Under the pieces are notes generated by a model. The model did no database searches. It worked only from the letters and a program-made list of their open reading frames with translations, and was not told where the DNA came from. This document shows, piece after piece, positions 1-5,437 of a stretch of 7,997 nt of DNA. The position numbers and the translations under genes are program-made. Origin of the DNA: Bacilli bacterium (lineage in GTDB: Bacteria > Bacillota_I > Bacilli_A > RFN20 > CAG-826). Location of the stretch: positions 1-7,997 of the forward strand of contig JAILKX010000115.1 in the NCBI GenBank assembly GCA_024693415.1, written 5' to 3'. Each line of letters starts with the position of its first letter. Positions within the stretch are counted from its first letter, which is position 1.

Positions 1-659
1 CCAAGGCAATCGACTTCCCCTTTGGAAAGGAAGAGCGTCTTGCTGGAGATCTTCTTCGCGAATTCGATCTGATGGGTGACGAGGATCATCGTCACGCCTT
101 CCTTTCGAAGAGAGGCCATGACGTTGCAGACCTCGGCCACCATCATGGGGTCGAGGGCGCTTGTCGGCTCATCGAAGAGCAATATCTCTGGGTCCATGCA
201 TAAGGACCTAGCGATGGCGACCCTCTGCTTTTGGCCGCCCGACAAAGAGGAGGGGAACGCTTCGGCCTTGTCCAGCATCCCAACCTTCTCAAGATTGGCC
301 ATGGCGATACGCCTAGCTTCCGCCTTACTCCTTTTCAGAACCTTTCGCTGCGCCAGCATGCAATTGTTGAGGACGTTCATGTTCGCGAACAGGTTAAAGG
401 ATTGGAACACCATGTTGATGCGGGAACGCACTCTGTTTTCGTTTGTCCCCTTCGCCAAGATGTTTTCGCCATCGAAGATAATCTCCCCTCCATCGGGCCT
501 CTCCAGCAGGTTGATGCAGCGCAGGCAAGTTGACTTACCTGAGCCGGAGTTGCCTAAGATCACGAGGCATTCTCCTTTATCCAAATCGAAGGAGACATCA
601 TTCAAAACGCCTTCGCCGTCGAATGATTTCCGCAGGTTCCTGACTTCTAAGATGCTCAT
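1..659 (-). CDS. Amino-acid ABC transporter ATP-binding protein (3' end cut by window)
   Basis: This is the ATPase of a polar amino acid importer of the GlnQ/HisP type. It hydrolyses ATP at the inner face of the membrane to drive the permease encoded just upstream. The 219 visible residues contain Walker A GNSGSGKST (36-44), the Q-loop VFQSFN (Gln86), the signature LSGGQKQR (139-146), Walker B ILLFDEP (159-165), the D-loop SALD and the switch His196. The usual family length is about 240-250, so only some 25 C-terminal residues are missing. The start ATG overlaps the permease stop as ATGA and has an AAGGAGGG ribosome binding site at about 668-675, so translation is probably coupled. The residue after the switch His is Gln (VTHQ), where VTHE is more common; this should not stop ATP hydrolysis. 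Family assignment is firm. Lysine as substrate is inferred from the upstream riboswitch. Confidence 0.95.
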   Translation of the reverse strand, partial: MSILEVRNLRKSFDGEGVLNDVSFDLDKGECLVILGNSGSGKSTCLRCINLLERPDGGEIIFDGENILAKGTNENRVRSRINMVFQSFNLFANMNVLNNCMLAQRKVLKRSKAEARRIAMANLEKVGMLDKAEAFPSSLSGGQKQRVAIARSLCMDPEILLFDEPTSALDPMMVAEVCNVMASLRKEGVTMILVTHQIEFAKKISSKTLFLSKGEVDCL

Positions 660-1423
660 GCAGCCACCCTCCTTTTACGGAATCCGAAGATCGCTTTCCC
701 CTCTAGCTTCACCCCGATGAGCTTCAGCGCAAGGTTGCTGAGCATCGTGAGGATCAGGTAGATCACGGCGATGATGAGATAAGCCGCCATGAAGGCATAG
801 GAATCGTTGGCCGCGTTATAGGCGGCGAAATAAAGCTCAGCCACTCCGATGACATTCAAGACCGAGGAATCTTTGATGTTGACAATCCATTCGTTCCCGA
901 TCGTCGGGATGGCATTATGGAGCGCCTGCGGCAGAATCACCGACCACAAAGACTGGGAAGAGGATAATCCCAAAGACCTTGCCCCTTCTTCCTGCCCTTT
1001 TTCGACCCCATTAAGCCCAGACGCCACCACTTCGCCCATATAAGCGGTCGTGTTCAGTGTGATGACGATCAAGCCCGCGATCATCCAGCCGTTGAAGACA
1101 TCGATCCCAGGAGCGACGTTATTCCAGTTCAAGCCCAAGGCCATGCAGCCGTATTTGAACAGAAGCGCCTGCACCATCATCGGGGTTCCGCGCACCACGG
1201 CCGAATACGCAATCGACAGTCCTTTGACGACGTATTTCAGCCCTTTAATGAATAAGGGGTCGCTTGTTTTGACGTTCCACCGCTTCCCTAACGCCAGGAA
1301 AATGCCTAGGAATAGGCCTACGCCGGTGCCGACGATCGAGAGGATCAAGGTGCCGGCAAGGCCCAATAGGAATTGGCTCCAGTAATTCGAAAGAAGGCGG
1401 GAGAGGTCCTCCCCGAGGTTCAT
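656..1423 (-). CDS. Amino-acid ABC transporter permease, HisM/GlnP family (predicted lysine importer)
   Basis: This is the membrane-spanning subunit of the importer, 255 residues, a normal length for a HisM/GlnP-type permease. Hydrophobic helices are visible near residues 18-46, 66-90, 111-138 and 210-232. RGTPMMVQ (78-85) matches the family RGTP(L/M)LVQ motif. The cytoplasmic EAA loop that docks on the ATPase spans about 144-167 (EEGARSLGLS...LPQA) and is followed by IPTIGNEW. The start at 1423 has AGGAGG 6-7 bases upstream and overlaps the stop of the binding protein as ATGA. The stop overlaps the ATPase start in the same way, so the three genes form one tightly coupled unit. Only one permease gene is seen, which suggests a homodimeric channel, although a second permease beyond the window edge cannot be excluded. 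Substrate is inferred from the riboswitch. Confidence 0.95.
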   Translation of the reverse strand: MNLGEDLSRLLSNYWSQFLLGLAGTLILSIVGTGVGLFLGIFLALGKRWNVKTSDPLFIKGLKYVVKGLSIAYSAVVRGTPMMVQALLFKYGCMALGLNWNNVAPGIDVFNGWMIAGLIVITLNTTAYMGEVVASGLNGVEKGQEEGARSLGLSSSQSLWSVILPQALHNAIPTIGNEWIVNIKDSSVLNVIGVAELYFAAYNAANDSYAFMAAYLIIAVIYLILTMLSNLALKLIGVKLEGKAIFGFRKRRVAA

Positions 1424-2274
1424 TCCGCGCCTCCTGACCTAGCGACCGAGGCAGTCATGAGTTCCTCGCGCTCGCTTTGGCCGATTTTGGCTAAAACGGA
1501 ATTGATGTCGGAAAGGAGGGCGTCGTCGTTTTTGCGGACGCCGACGCTCACGCCTAATTCGCTCTGCGCCTCGCCAAGGATCTCCTGATTGAAGTGGACG
1601 ATTCCTAGCGATCCGAGTTTGCCGACGATCGAATTCGCGACCGGAAGTTCGGCGGTCATCGCGAAGGCCGAGCCATTCACGACATCCTGCGCGGCGAGGG
1701 CGAAAGTCGCAACCGGGGTAACGTGGTTCGCCCCATAATCCGTGGCGAAAGTATCGATGACGTCGTTGGTGACGGTCGCCACTTGGGAGACGATGTTCTG
1801 CCCGTTCACGAGGGCGCGGAAATCATCCGCGCTCACGGCGTCGGTGTATCTTGATGCGACATCGGCCGAAGTCACGAGGACCAACTCGGAGCGGTAGTAC
1901 TCGCTGGTAAAGGAGATTTGCCTCGACCTCTCTTCGGTCTCGGTCATGCCCGCGATGATTGCGTCGATCGAATTCATCTGCAGGTCGGTGATGAGCGACT
2001 CCCATTTGGTTTGAACGATCTCGACCTTCCTCCCAAGCTCTTGGGATATCCTTTTCGCGATCTGGACGTCATAGCCGTCCGCGAAGGACCCCGAATGATT
2101 TTGGATGGGGAGGGTGTACTCGGATTCCCCTTCCGCGACCCAGTTGAACGGGATGTACGCGCATTCGAGCCCGATTCGAATGGTGTCGCTGTCGGTGCTT
2201 CCACTACCGCAGGATGCAAGCGTCGCCGCAATTCCAGCGGCCAAGGCTAAGCGCCTCATAAAATTTGTTCTCAT
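1420..2274 (-). CDS. Extracellular amino-acid-binding lipoprotein, SBP family 3 (predicted lysine-binding)
   Basis: This 284-residue solute-binding protein captures the amino acid outside the cell and delivers it to the permease. The N-terminus is a lipoprotein signal: MRTNFMRRLA, a hydrophobic stretch, then the lipobox LASC with lipidated Cys22, followed by a Gly/Ser/Thr linker. The mature domain shows family-3 landmarks: YIPFNW (40-45) near the ligand pocket, GYDVQIAKRI (67-76), W91 with LITDLQ, and AGMTETEERSRQISFTSEYY (108-127), where Arg116 is the expected contact for the amino acid carboxylate. I chose M1 because AGGAGG lies 9 bases upstream; Met6 has no site of its own. It is the first gene of the operon and sits directly below the lysine riboswitch, so lysine is the likely ligand. 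This is inferred from context, because family-3 proteins cannot be assigned a ligand from sequence alone. Confidence 0.95.
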   Translation of the reverse strand: MRTNFMRRLALAAGIAATLASCGSGSTDSDTIRIGLECAYIPFNWVAEGESEYTLPIQNHSGSFADGYDVQIAKRISQELGRKVEIVQTKWESLITDLQMNSIDAIIAGMTETEERSRQISFTSEYYRSELVLVTSADVASRYTDAVSADDFRALVNGQNIVSQVATVTNDVIDTFATDYGANHVTPVATFALAAQDVVNGSAFAMTAELPVANSIVGKLGSLGIVHFNQEILGEAQSELGVSVGVRKNDDALLSDINSVLAKIGQSEREELMTASVARSGGAE

Positions 2275-2338
2275 AAAAGAAAACCTCCTGTGCCCGATCG
2301 ATGGCTTGTTTTACCAATGCGACCGGAGCCCCAGAAGG
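2275..2338 (-). terminator. Riboswitch expression platform: terminator hairpin that also buries the ribosome binding site
   Basis: Read on the minus strand, CCTTCTG (2338-2332) pairs with CAGGAGG (2290-2284). GC(t)CCGGTCG (2329-2320) then pairs with CGATCGGGC (2300-2292), with one bulged T and a GG/A internal loop between the two segments. The top of the loop can add about four more pairs. The stem is followed at once by TTTTCTTTT (2283-2275), and the next base is the A of the start ATG. The hairpin therefore looks like an intrinsic terminator, while its 3' arm is the Shine-Dalgarno sequence of the binding-protein gene. It could act by termination, by blocking translation, or both. The base pairing is seen; the mode of control is inferred. 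Confidence 0.75.
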
Positions 2339-2345
2339 ACCGCTT

Positions 2346-2520
2346 GCATCAATAGTGCCAACCTGAGCGATTTGCTCAGGAGAGTCCAAGAGGTATTTCC
2401 ACTTGGCCCAACTCAACACCTTTAGGCGAAGGTGAGGGTTTCGGCGCTCTTGCCTTTCGCTTAGTCCCTTTTTGCCTGATGGGACTAGGCTACTTTTCTG
2501 TAGCGCTCCTCTATTCGATC
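2346..2520 (-). promoter_or_regulatory. Lysine riboswitch (L-box) aptamer
   Basis: On the minus strand this leader has the five-stem lysine aptamer layout. P1 is ATCGAATAG (2519-2511) with CTATTGAT (2355-2348), with one bulge. The core then reads AGAGGAGCGC, a GTAGCC segment, AGTCCC/GGGACT of P2, GCGAAAGGC and GCGCCGAAA, all close to the family consensus. P3 is CACCTT/AAGGTG (2434-2429, 2422-2417). The P2 loop contains AGGC (2477-2474), complementary to GCCT in the P3 loop (2427-2424), which is the family's kissing-loop contact. TTGGG leads into P4, CCAAG/CTTGG (2406-2402, 2390-2386). P5 is CTGAGC/GCTCAG (2379-2374, 2368-2363). As remembered, the Thermotoga maritima aptamer aligns over the whole length. 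Lysine binding should stabilise P1 and switch off the transport operon below it. Confidence 0.93.
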
Positions 2521-2526
2521 GGCAAA

Positions 2527-2554
2527 ATCATACAACCCTTTTTGTCATTGTCAA
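2527..2554 (-). promoter_or_regulatory. Promoter of the lysine riboswitch and transport operon
   Basis: TTGACA (2554-2549) is a perfect -35 box and TATGAT (2532-2527) is a near-perfect -10 box, separated by 16 bases. The expected start of transcription is about 2520, which is exactly the first base of the riboswitch P1 stem. This fit supports both calls. It looks like a strong housekeeping (sigma-A/70 type) promoter, with control left to the riboswitch. Confidence 0.85.
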
Positions 2555-2581
2555 CACATATGAATCACAAAAATTACCAAA

Positions 2582-2638
2582 GGAAAATAACGATGCCGCC
2601 GACAAATAATAAGAGCTATACGAGTATGTTATTTTACC
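2582..2638 (-). repeat. Inverted repeat spanning the pyrG stop codon; possible weak pyrG terminator
   Basis: On the minus strand GGTAAAATAAC (2638-2628), which includes the pyrG TAA stop, can pair with GTTATTTTCC (2591-2582), ten pairs with one bulged base and a 36-base loop. The stem is AT-rich and the tract after it (TTTGGTAATTTTTG) is only loosely T-rich. No better terminator is visible between pyrG and the next promoter at 2554, so some pyrG transcription may continue into the riboswitch. Function is uncertain. Confidence 0.3.
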
Positions 2639-4224
2639 TTTAACGCATGCGCGACCAAGCCCAGGAAAAGCGGATGCGGCTTGTGTGGCCTGGACTTGAA
2701 TTCGGGGTGGAACTGCACGCCGACGAAGTAATCGTTTGCGGTCTCGATGGTCTCCACAATATAGCCATCGGGCGAGGTGCCGCTGATGATCAGCCCATTC
2801 TTTTGAAGCGTGTCGCGGAAGTCGTTATTGAACTCATAGCGATGCCTGTGCCTCTCGCCGATGACGCGCTCCTGATACTGCTCAAAGATTTTGGTGCCTT
2901 CTTTGAGATGGCATTCATAACGGCCAAGGCGCAATGTGCCGCCCTTGTTGACCCCATCGTTTTGATCCGGAAGGAAGTCGATGACCTTATAGGGTGATTC
3001 GGGGTCGAACTCGCGGGAATGGGCGCCCGATAATCCACACACGTCCCTCGCGAATTCGATGACGGCGATCTGCATGCCGAGGCAAATCCCAAGGTACGGG
3101 AGATTGGTTTCGCGGCAATATTTGGCGGTGGTGATCATGCCCTCGATGCCGCGGCTTCCGAATCCGCCTGGCACGATGATGCCGTCGCACCCATCCAATT
3201 TGCTCTCGACGTTATCGGGCTCGATGGTCTCGCTGTCGATCCATTTGATTTTGACCTTCGCCCCATATTGATAACCAGCGTGGGCCAAAGCCTCCGCGAC
3301 CGAAAGATAAGCGTCGTGGAGCTTGACGTATTTTCCGACCAAACCAATCGTGACGACTTTATCTAGATGCTTGATTTTCTCGACCATCTCTTTCCATTTG
3401 GCAAGATCGGGCTTATGTCCTTGCAGGCCTAGTTCGCGGCAAACGATGTCGCCCATATGTTGCTTTTCCAGCATCAAAGGCGCTTCATAGAGGCGAGGAA
3501 TCGTCCTGTTCTCGATAATGCATCCCCTTTTGATGTTGCAGAAAAGCGCAAGCTTATCGAAGGTGTCCTTCTCGAGCCTCTTGCTACAACGGAGCACCAG
3601 GATGTCCGGTCTTATGCCGAGACCCTGAAGCGTCTTAACCGAATGCTGGGTCGGTTTGCTTTTATGTTCCTTGCTGCATTCCAAATATGGGATGAGCGTG
3701 ACGTGGATGTACAAAGCATTGCCCGGCCCCGCTTCAAGGCCGATCTGCCTGATCGCCTCCAAGAACGGTTGGCTCTCAATGTCGCCGACGGTACCGCCAA
3801 CCTCGCAGATCAATACATCGGGATTCGTATGATTCGCCGCACTGTAGATGAATTCCTTGATCTCGTTCGTGATGTGCGGAATCACCTGCACGGTCTTTCC
3901 AAGATACTCTCCGCGCCTCTCTTTATTGAGGACGTTCCAGTACACTTTTCCGGTCGTCAGATTCGAAAAACGGTTCAAATCCTCATTAATAAACCTTTCA
4001 TAGTGTCCTAAATCGAGGTCGGTCTCCGCGCCGTCTTCGGTCACGAAAACCTCGCCGTGCTGATAAGGGGACATGGTTCCTGGATCGACGTTGATATAAG
4101 GGTCGAGCTTCTGAGAAGCGACCTTCAATCCGCGTGCCTTCAATAGGCGGCCAAGCGATGCCGCGGTGATTCCTTTGCCTAGTCCTGAGACCACGCCGCC
4201 CGTAACGAAAATAAATTTACACAT
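2629..4224 (-). CDS. pyrG: CTP synthase (glutamine-hydrolysing)
   Basis: This enzyme makes CTP from UTP, ATP and glutamine in the cytoplasm, the last step of pyrimidine nucleotide synthesis. The protein is 531 residues, a normal length. The N-terminal amidoligase domain opens with [16 protein letters not shown] (P-loop about 9-18), then [20 protein letters not shown] and [11 protein letters not shown], with Asp71 and Glu141 as likely magnesium ligands. The C-terminal glutaminase domain has PGGFGSRG, the nucleophile Cys381 in GICLGMQ, and His506 and Glu508 in QFHPE. All catalytic residues are present. The open frame extends ten codons upstream to an ATG at 4254, but I chose 4224: GGAGGT lies 7 bases before it, the protein then starts like other family members, and 4254 falls inside the leader terminator. 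Expression is probably controlled by that terminator. Confidence 0.97.
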   Translation of the reverse strand: MCKFIFVTGGVVSGLGKGITAASLGRLLKARGLKVASQKLDPYINVDPGTMSPYQHGEVFVTEDGAETDLDLGHYERFINEDLNRFSNLTTGKVYWNVLNKERRGEYLGKTVQVIPHITNEIKEFIYSAANHTNPDVLICEVGGTVGDIESQPFLEAIRQIGLEAGPGNALYIHVTLIPYLECSKEHKSKPTQHSVKTLQGLGIRPDILVLRCSKRLEKDTFDKLALFCNIKRGCIIENRTIPRLYEAPLMLEKQHMGDIVCRELGLQGHKPDLAKWKEMVEKIKHLDKVVTIGLVGKYVKLHDAYLSVAEALAHAGYQYGAKVKIKWIDSETIEPDNVESKLDGCDGIIVPGGFGSRGIEGMITTAKYCRETNLPYLGICLGMQIAVIEFARDVCGLSGAHSREFDPESPYKVIDFLPDQNDGVNKGGTLRLGRYECHLKEGTKIFEQYQERVIGERHRHRYEFNNDFRDTLQKNGLIISGTSPDGYIVETIETANDYFVGVQFHPEFKSRPHKPHPLFLGLVAHALKVK

Positions 4225-4237
4225 GATGATTACCTCC

Positions 4238-4266
4238 AAAAAAGAAAACAACATCCGAGGATGCTG
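4238..4266 (-). terminator. Leader terminator (attenuator) directly before the pyrG ribosome binding site
   Basis: On the minus strand CAGCATC (4266-4260) pairs with GATGTTG (4255-4249), seven pairs including one G-U, around the tetraloop CTCG. It is followed by TTTTCTTTTTT (4248-4238) and immediately by the pyrG Shine-Dalgarno GGAGGT (4237-4232). Upstream lies a C-rich pyrimidine tract (about 4284-4267, CCCC...CTCACCCTC). pyrG genes of Bacillota are known to be controlled by a leader terminator that responds to CTP, so this is likely an attenuator. The antitermination route is not clear here. Confidence 0.7.
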
Positions 4267-4321
4267 AGGGTGAGTAAGGGGCTTTCAAAGCGCATTCGCA
4301 ATTCGCGAATTCCCGAATAGG

Positions 4322-4347
4322 TTTTACCGACGGCCGTGCGGTAAAAA
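4322..4347. repeat. Palindrome in the pyrG upstream region
   Basis: The arms TTTTACCG and CGGTAAAA flank the self-complementary core ACGGCCGT with one extra G, making a 25-26 base near-perfect palindrome. No T tract follows it in the minus direction, so it is not an ordinary terminator for pyrG. It could be an operator for a dimeric regulator or a stable hairpin in the pyrG leader RNA. It lies between pyrG and the divergent membrane-protein gene and could affect either. Confidence 0.5.
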
Positions 4348-4354
4348 CACGCTA

Positions 4355-4385
4355 AATAGATTAAAACACAATCGTCCACTGTCAA
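4355..4385 (-). promoter_or_regulatory. Candidate pyrG promoter
   Basis: TTGACA (4385-4380) is a perfect -35 box. The -10 is poorer: TCTATT (4360-4355, spacing 19) or TAATCT (4363-4358, spacing 16). A start near 4348 would give a leader of about 125 bases containing the palindrome and the terminator. An alternative start is the GGG at 4314-4312, which lies 6 bases after TAAAAC (4326-4321), but that option has no clear -35. Confidence 0.45.
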
Positions 4386-4501
4386 TGCATTTCTTGCGAT
4401 TTCCTCATGTTTTTTATCACGCGGCGTCAACGAATTTTGCCCTCGTGCGCATCAATTTAATTTTCCTTCGCGTGCTAGGTATGGCAGGCGCGCGCAAAAA
4501 G

Positions 4502-4507
4502 TATTAT
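4502..4507 (+). promoter_or_regulatory. Candidate -10 element for the duplicated membrane protein gene
   Basis: TATTAT matches the -10 consensus at five of six positions and would start transcription near 4514, giving a leader of about 23 bases with the GGAGG site at 4525-4529. No convincing -35 box is seen at the right distance. The call is tentative. Confidence 0.3.
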
Positions 4508-4536
4508 CATGAGCGCAAGTTCTCGGAGGAAATCCT

Positions 4537-5325
4537 ATGAAAAAACCAGCGCATGTTCTTTATTCGTTTGGCTTCATTTACAACATTCTCGTCGCCGTTC
4601 TTGGCCTAGCGGCCTTGATCGCCAACCTCGTGTTGCTTGGCAATGCAACCGCCATCGCCGAAATCGCCGCGTCTTATGGCCGCACCGAAGAAATCGTGAA
4701 GCAGCTTCTGCTCATCGGTGCGATTACGTTTGCGATTGAATTCACCCTCAGCATCGGCGGAATCGTAGTCGCCGTCATTCAAAGAGGCAAGCTCATGAAA
4801 GGCGAGACCAGCGTCGTTCCCGCCATGACCTTCATCGTCGCAGGCCTTCTTACCGCTAACCTCTTCTACGTCATCGGCGGATTCCTTGGACTTGTCCAGC
4901 ACACCGGAGACGACAGGATCAGAAACAAGAGGCCGGCCCACCTCCTCTACAGGATCGGCTTCGTCATCAACGCCATCGTAGCCCTCGTCCTCGCGGTCCT
5001 CGTCATCTACTACACCGTCGTCCTAAATACCCCGACCATCGCCCAGAGAATGGCCACCGCCCTCGGATATACCGTTGACGCGATGACCCGCACGATGACC
5101 ACCAACGTCATCGGAGTCGCCATCCTCATGGTCGTGCAGATCGCCGGACTCTTCCTCAGCATCCTTCAGAAGAGGAAAGTCGTCACCGGCGAAGGAACCT
5201 CCCCGACGAACGTTTACATCATCGCAGGCTTGTTCCTGCTGAACCCCTTCTACTTCCTCGGTGCCCTCGTCGCCGCCATCCAAGGCACTGACGAAAGGGA
5301 AGAAACGGAAGAGGAAGAAGAATAA
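4537..5325 (+). CDS. Six-helix membrane protein made of two tandem repeats, unknown function
   Basis: I do not recognise a named family. The 262 residues form two homologous halves: residues 2-123 begin KKPAHVLYSFGF and end GLVQHT, and residues 131-251 begin KRPAHLLYRIGF and end AAIQGT. They differ by one residue in length and align almost without gaps. Each half has three hydrophobic helices (about 11-34, 56-82, 94-117 and 139-162, 188-211, 225-247). A KGET/TGEG loop follows the second helix of each half, and AGLxxxNxFYxxG lies in the third. A short charged linker (GDDRIRN) joins the halves, and the tail is very acidic (EREETEEEEE). The start has GGAGGA 6-7 bases upstream. The gene stands alone, with its own terminator. 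The second half is especially rich in ATC, GTC and CTC codons. No catalytic or binding motif is visible, so no function is proposed. Confidence 0.9.
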   Translation: MKKPAHVLYSFGFIYNILVAVLGLAALIANLVLLGNATAIAEIAASYGRTEEIVKQLLLIGAITFAIEFTLSIGGIVVAVIQRGKLMKGETSVVPAMTFIVAGLLTANLFYVIGGFLGLVQHTGDDRIRNKRPAHLLYRIGFVINAIVALVLAVLVIYYTVVLNTPTIAQRMATALGYTVDAMTRTMTTNVIGVAILMVVQIAGLFLSILQKRKVVTGEGTSPTNVYIIAGLFLLNPFYFLGALVAAIQGTDEREETEEEEE

Positions 5326-5345
5326 ATCGCCTTCCGCATTCACTG

Positions 5346-5375
5346 GCCCAGCTCACCGCTGGGCTTTTCCATTTT
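5346..5375 (+). terminator. Intrinsic terminator of the duplicated membrane protein gene
   Basis: GCCCAGC (5346-5352) and GCTGGGC (5358-5364) form a perfect seven-pair stem around TCACC, followed by TTTTCCATTTT. It begins 21 bases after the stop codon, on the plus strand. Confidence 0.9.
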
Positions 5376-5403
5376 AAAACCCGCAGCCTGAACAGCCTGC
5401 GGG
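5376..5403 (-). terminator. Intrinsic terminator of the GH53 gene
   Basis: Read on the minus strand, CCCGCAG (5403-5397) pairs with CTGCGGG (5386-5380) around a 10-base loop, followed by TTTT (5379-5376). It lies 35 bases below the galactanase stop codon and faces the plus-strand terminator, closing the two convergent genes. Confidence 0.75.
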
Positions 5404-5437
5404 CATGAATTCGCATACACGTATCGCGTGGATTTCA

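Noticed and set aside
76..720. Plus-strand 214-codon open frame
   Set aside because: It is the complement of the ABC ATPase, whose Walker A, signature and Walker B motifs are all readable on the minus strand.
2204..2419. Minus-strand 71-codon open frame upstream of and overlapping the binding-protein gene
   Set aside because: It lies within the riboswitch and its expression platform, in RNA explained by base pairing, and has no ribosome binding site.
2275..2530. T-box leader as an alternative to the lysine riboswitch
   Set aside because: There is no T-box core sequence or specifier-loop arrangement, while the lysine aptamer stems and kissing loop all fit.
3457..4011. Plus-strand 184-codon open frame
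   Set aside because: It is wholly antisense to pyrG, whose motifs are intact; its peptide has no recognisable domain.
4225..4254. Longer pyrG start giving ten extra N-terminal residues
   Set aside because: The ATG at 4254 is inside the terminator hairpin without a ribosome binding site, and the 4224 start has GGAGGT and matches the family N-terminus.
4230..4430. Minus-strand 66-codon open frame upstream of pyrG, a possible leader peptide
   Set aside because: It runs through the palindrome, the terminator and the pyrG ribosome binding site, starts upstream of the likely transcript start, and has no ribosome binding site or run of regulatory codons.
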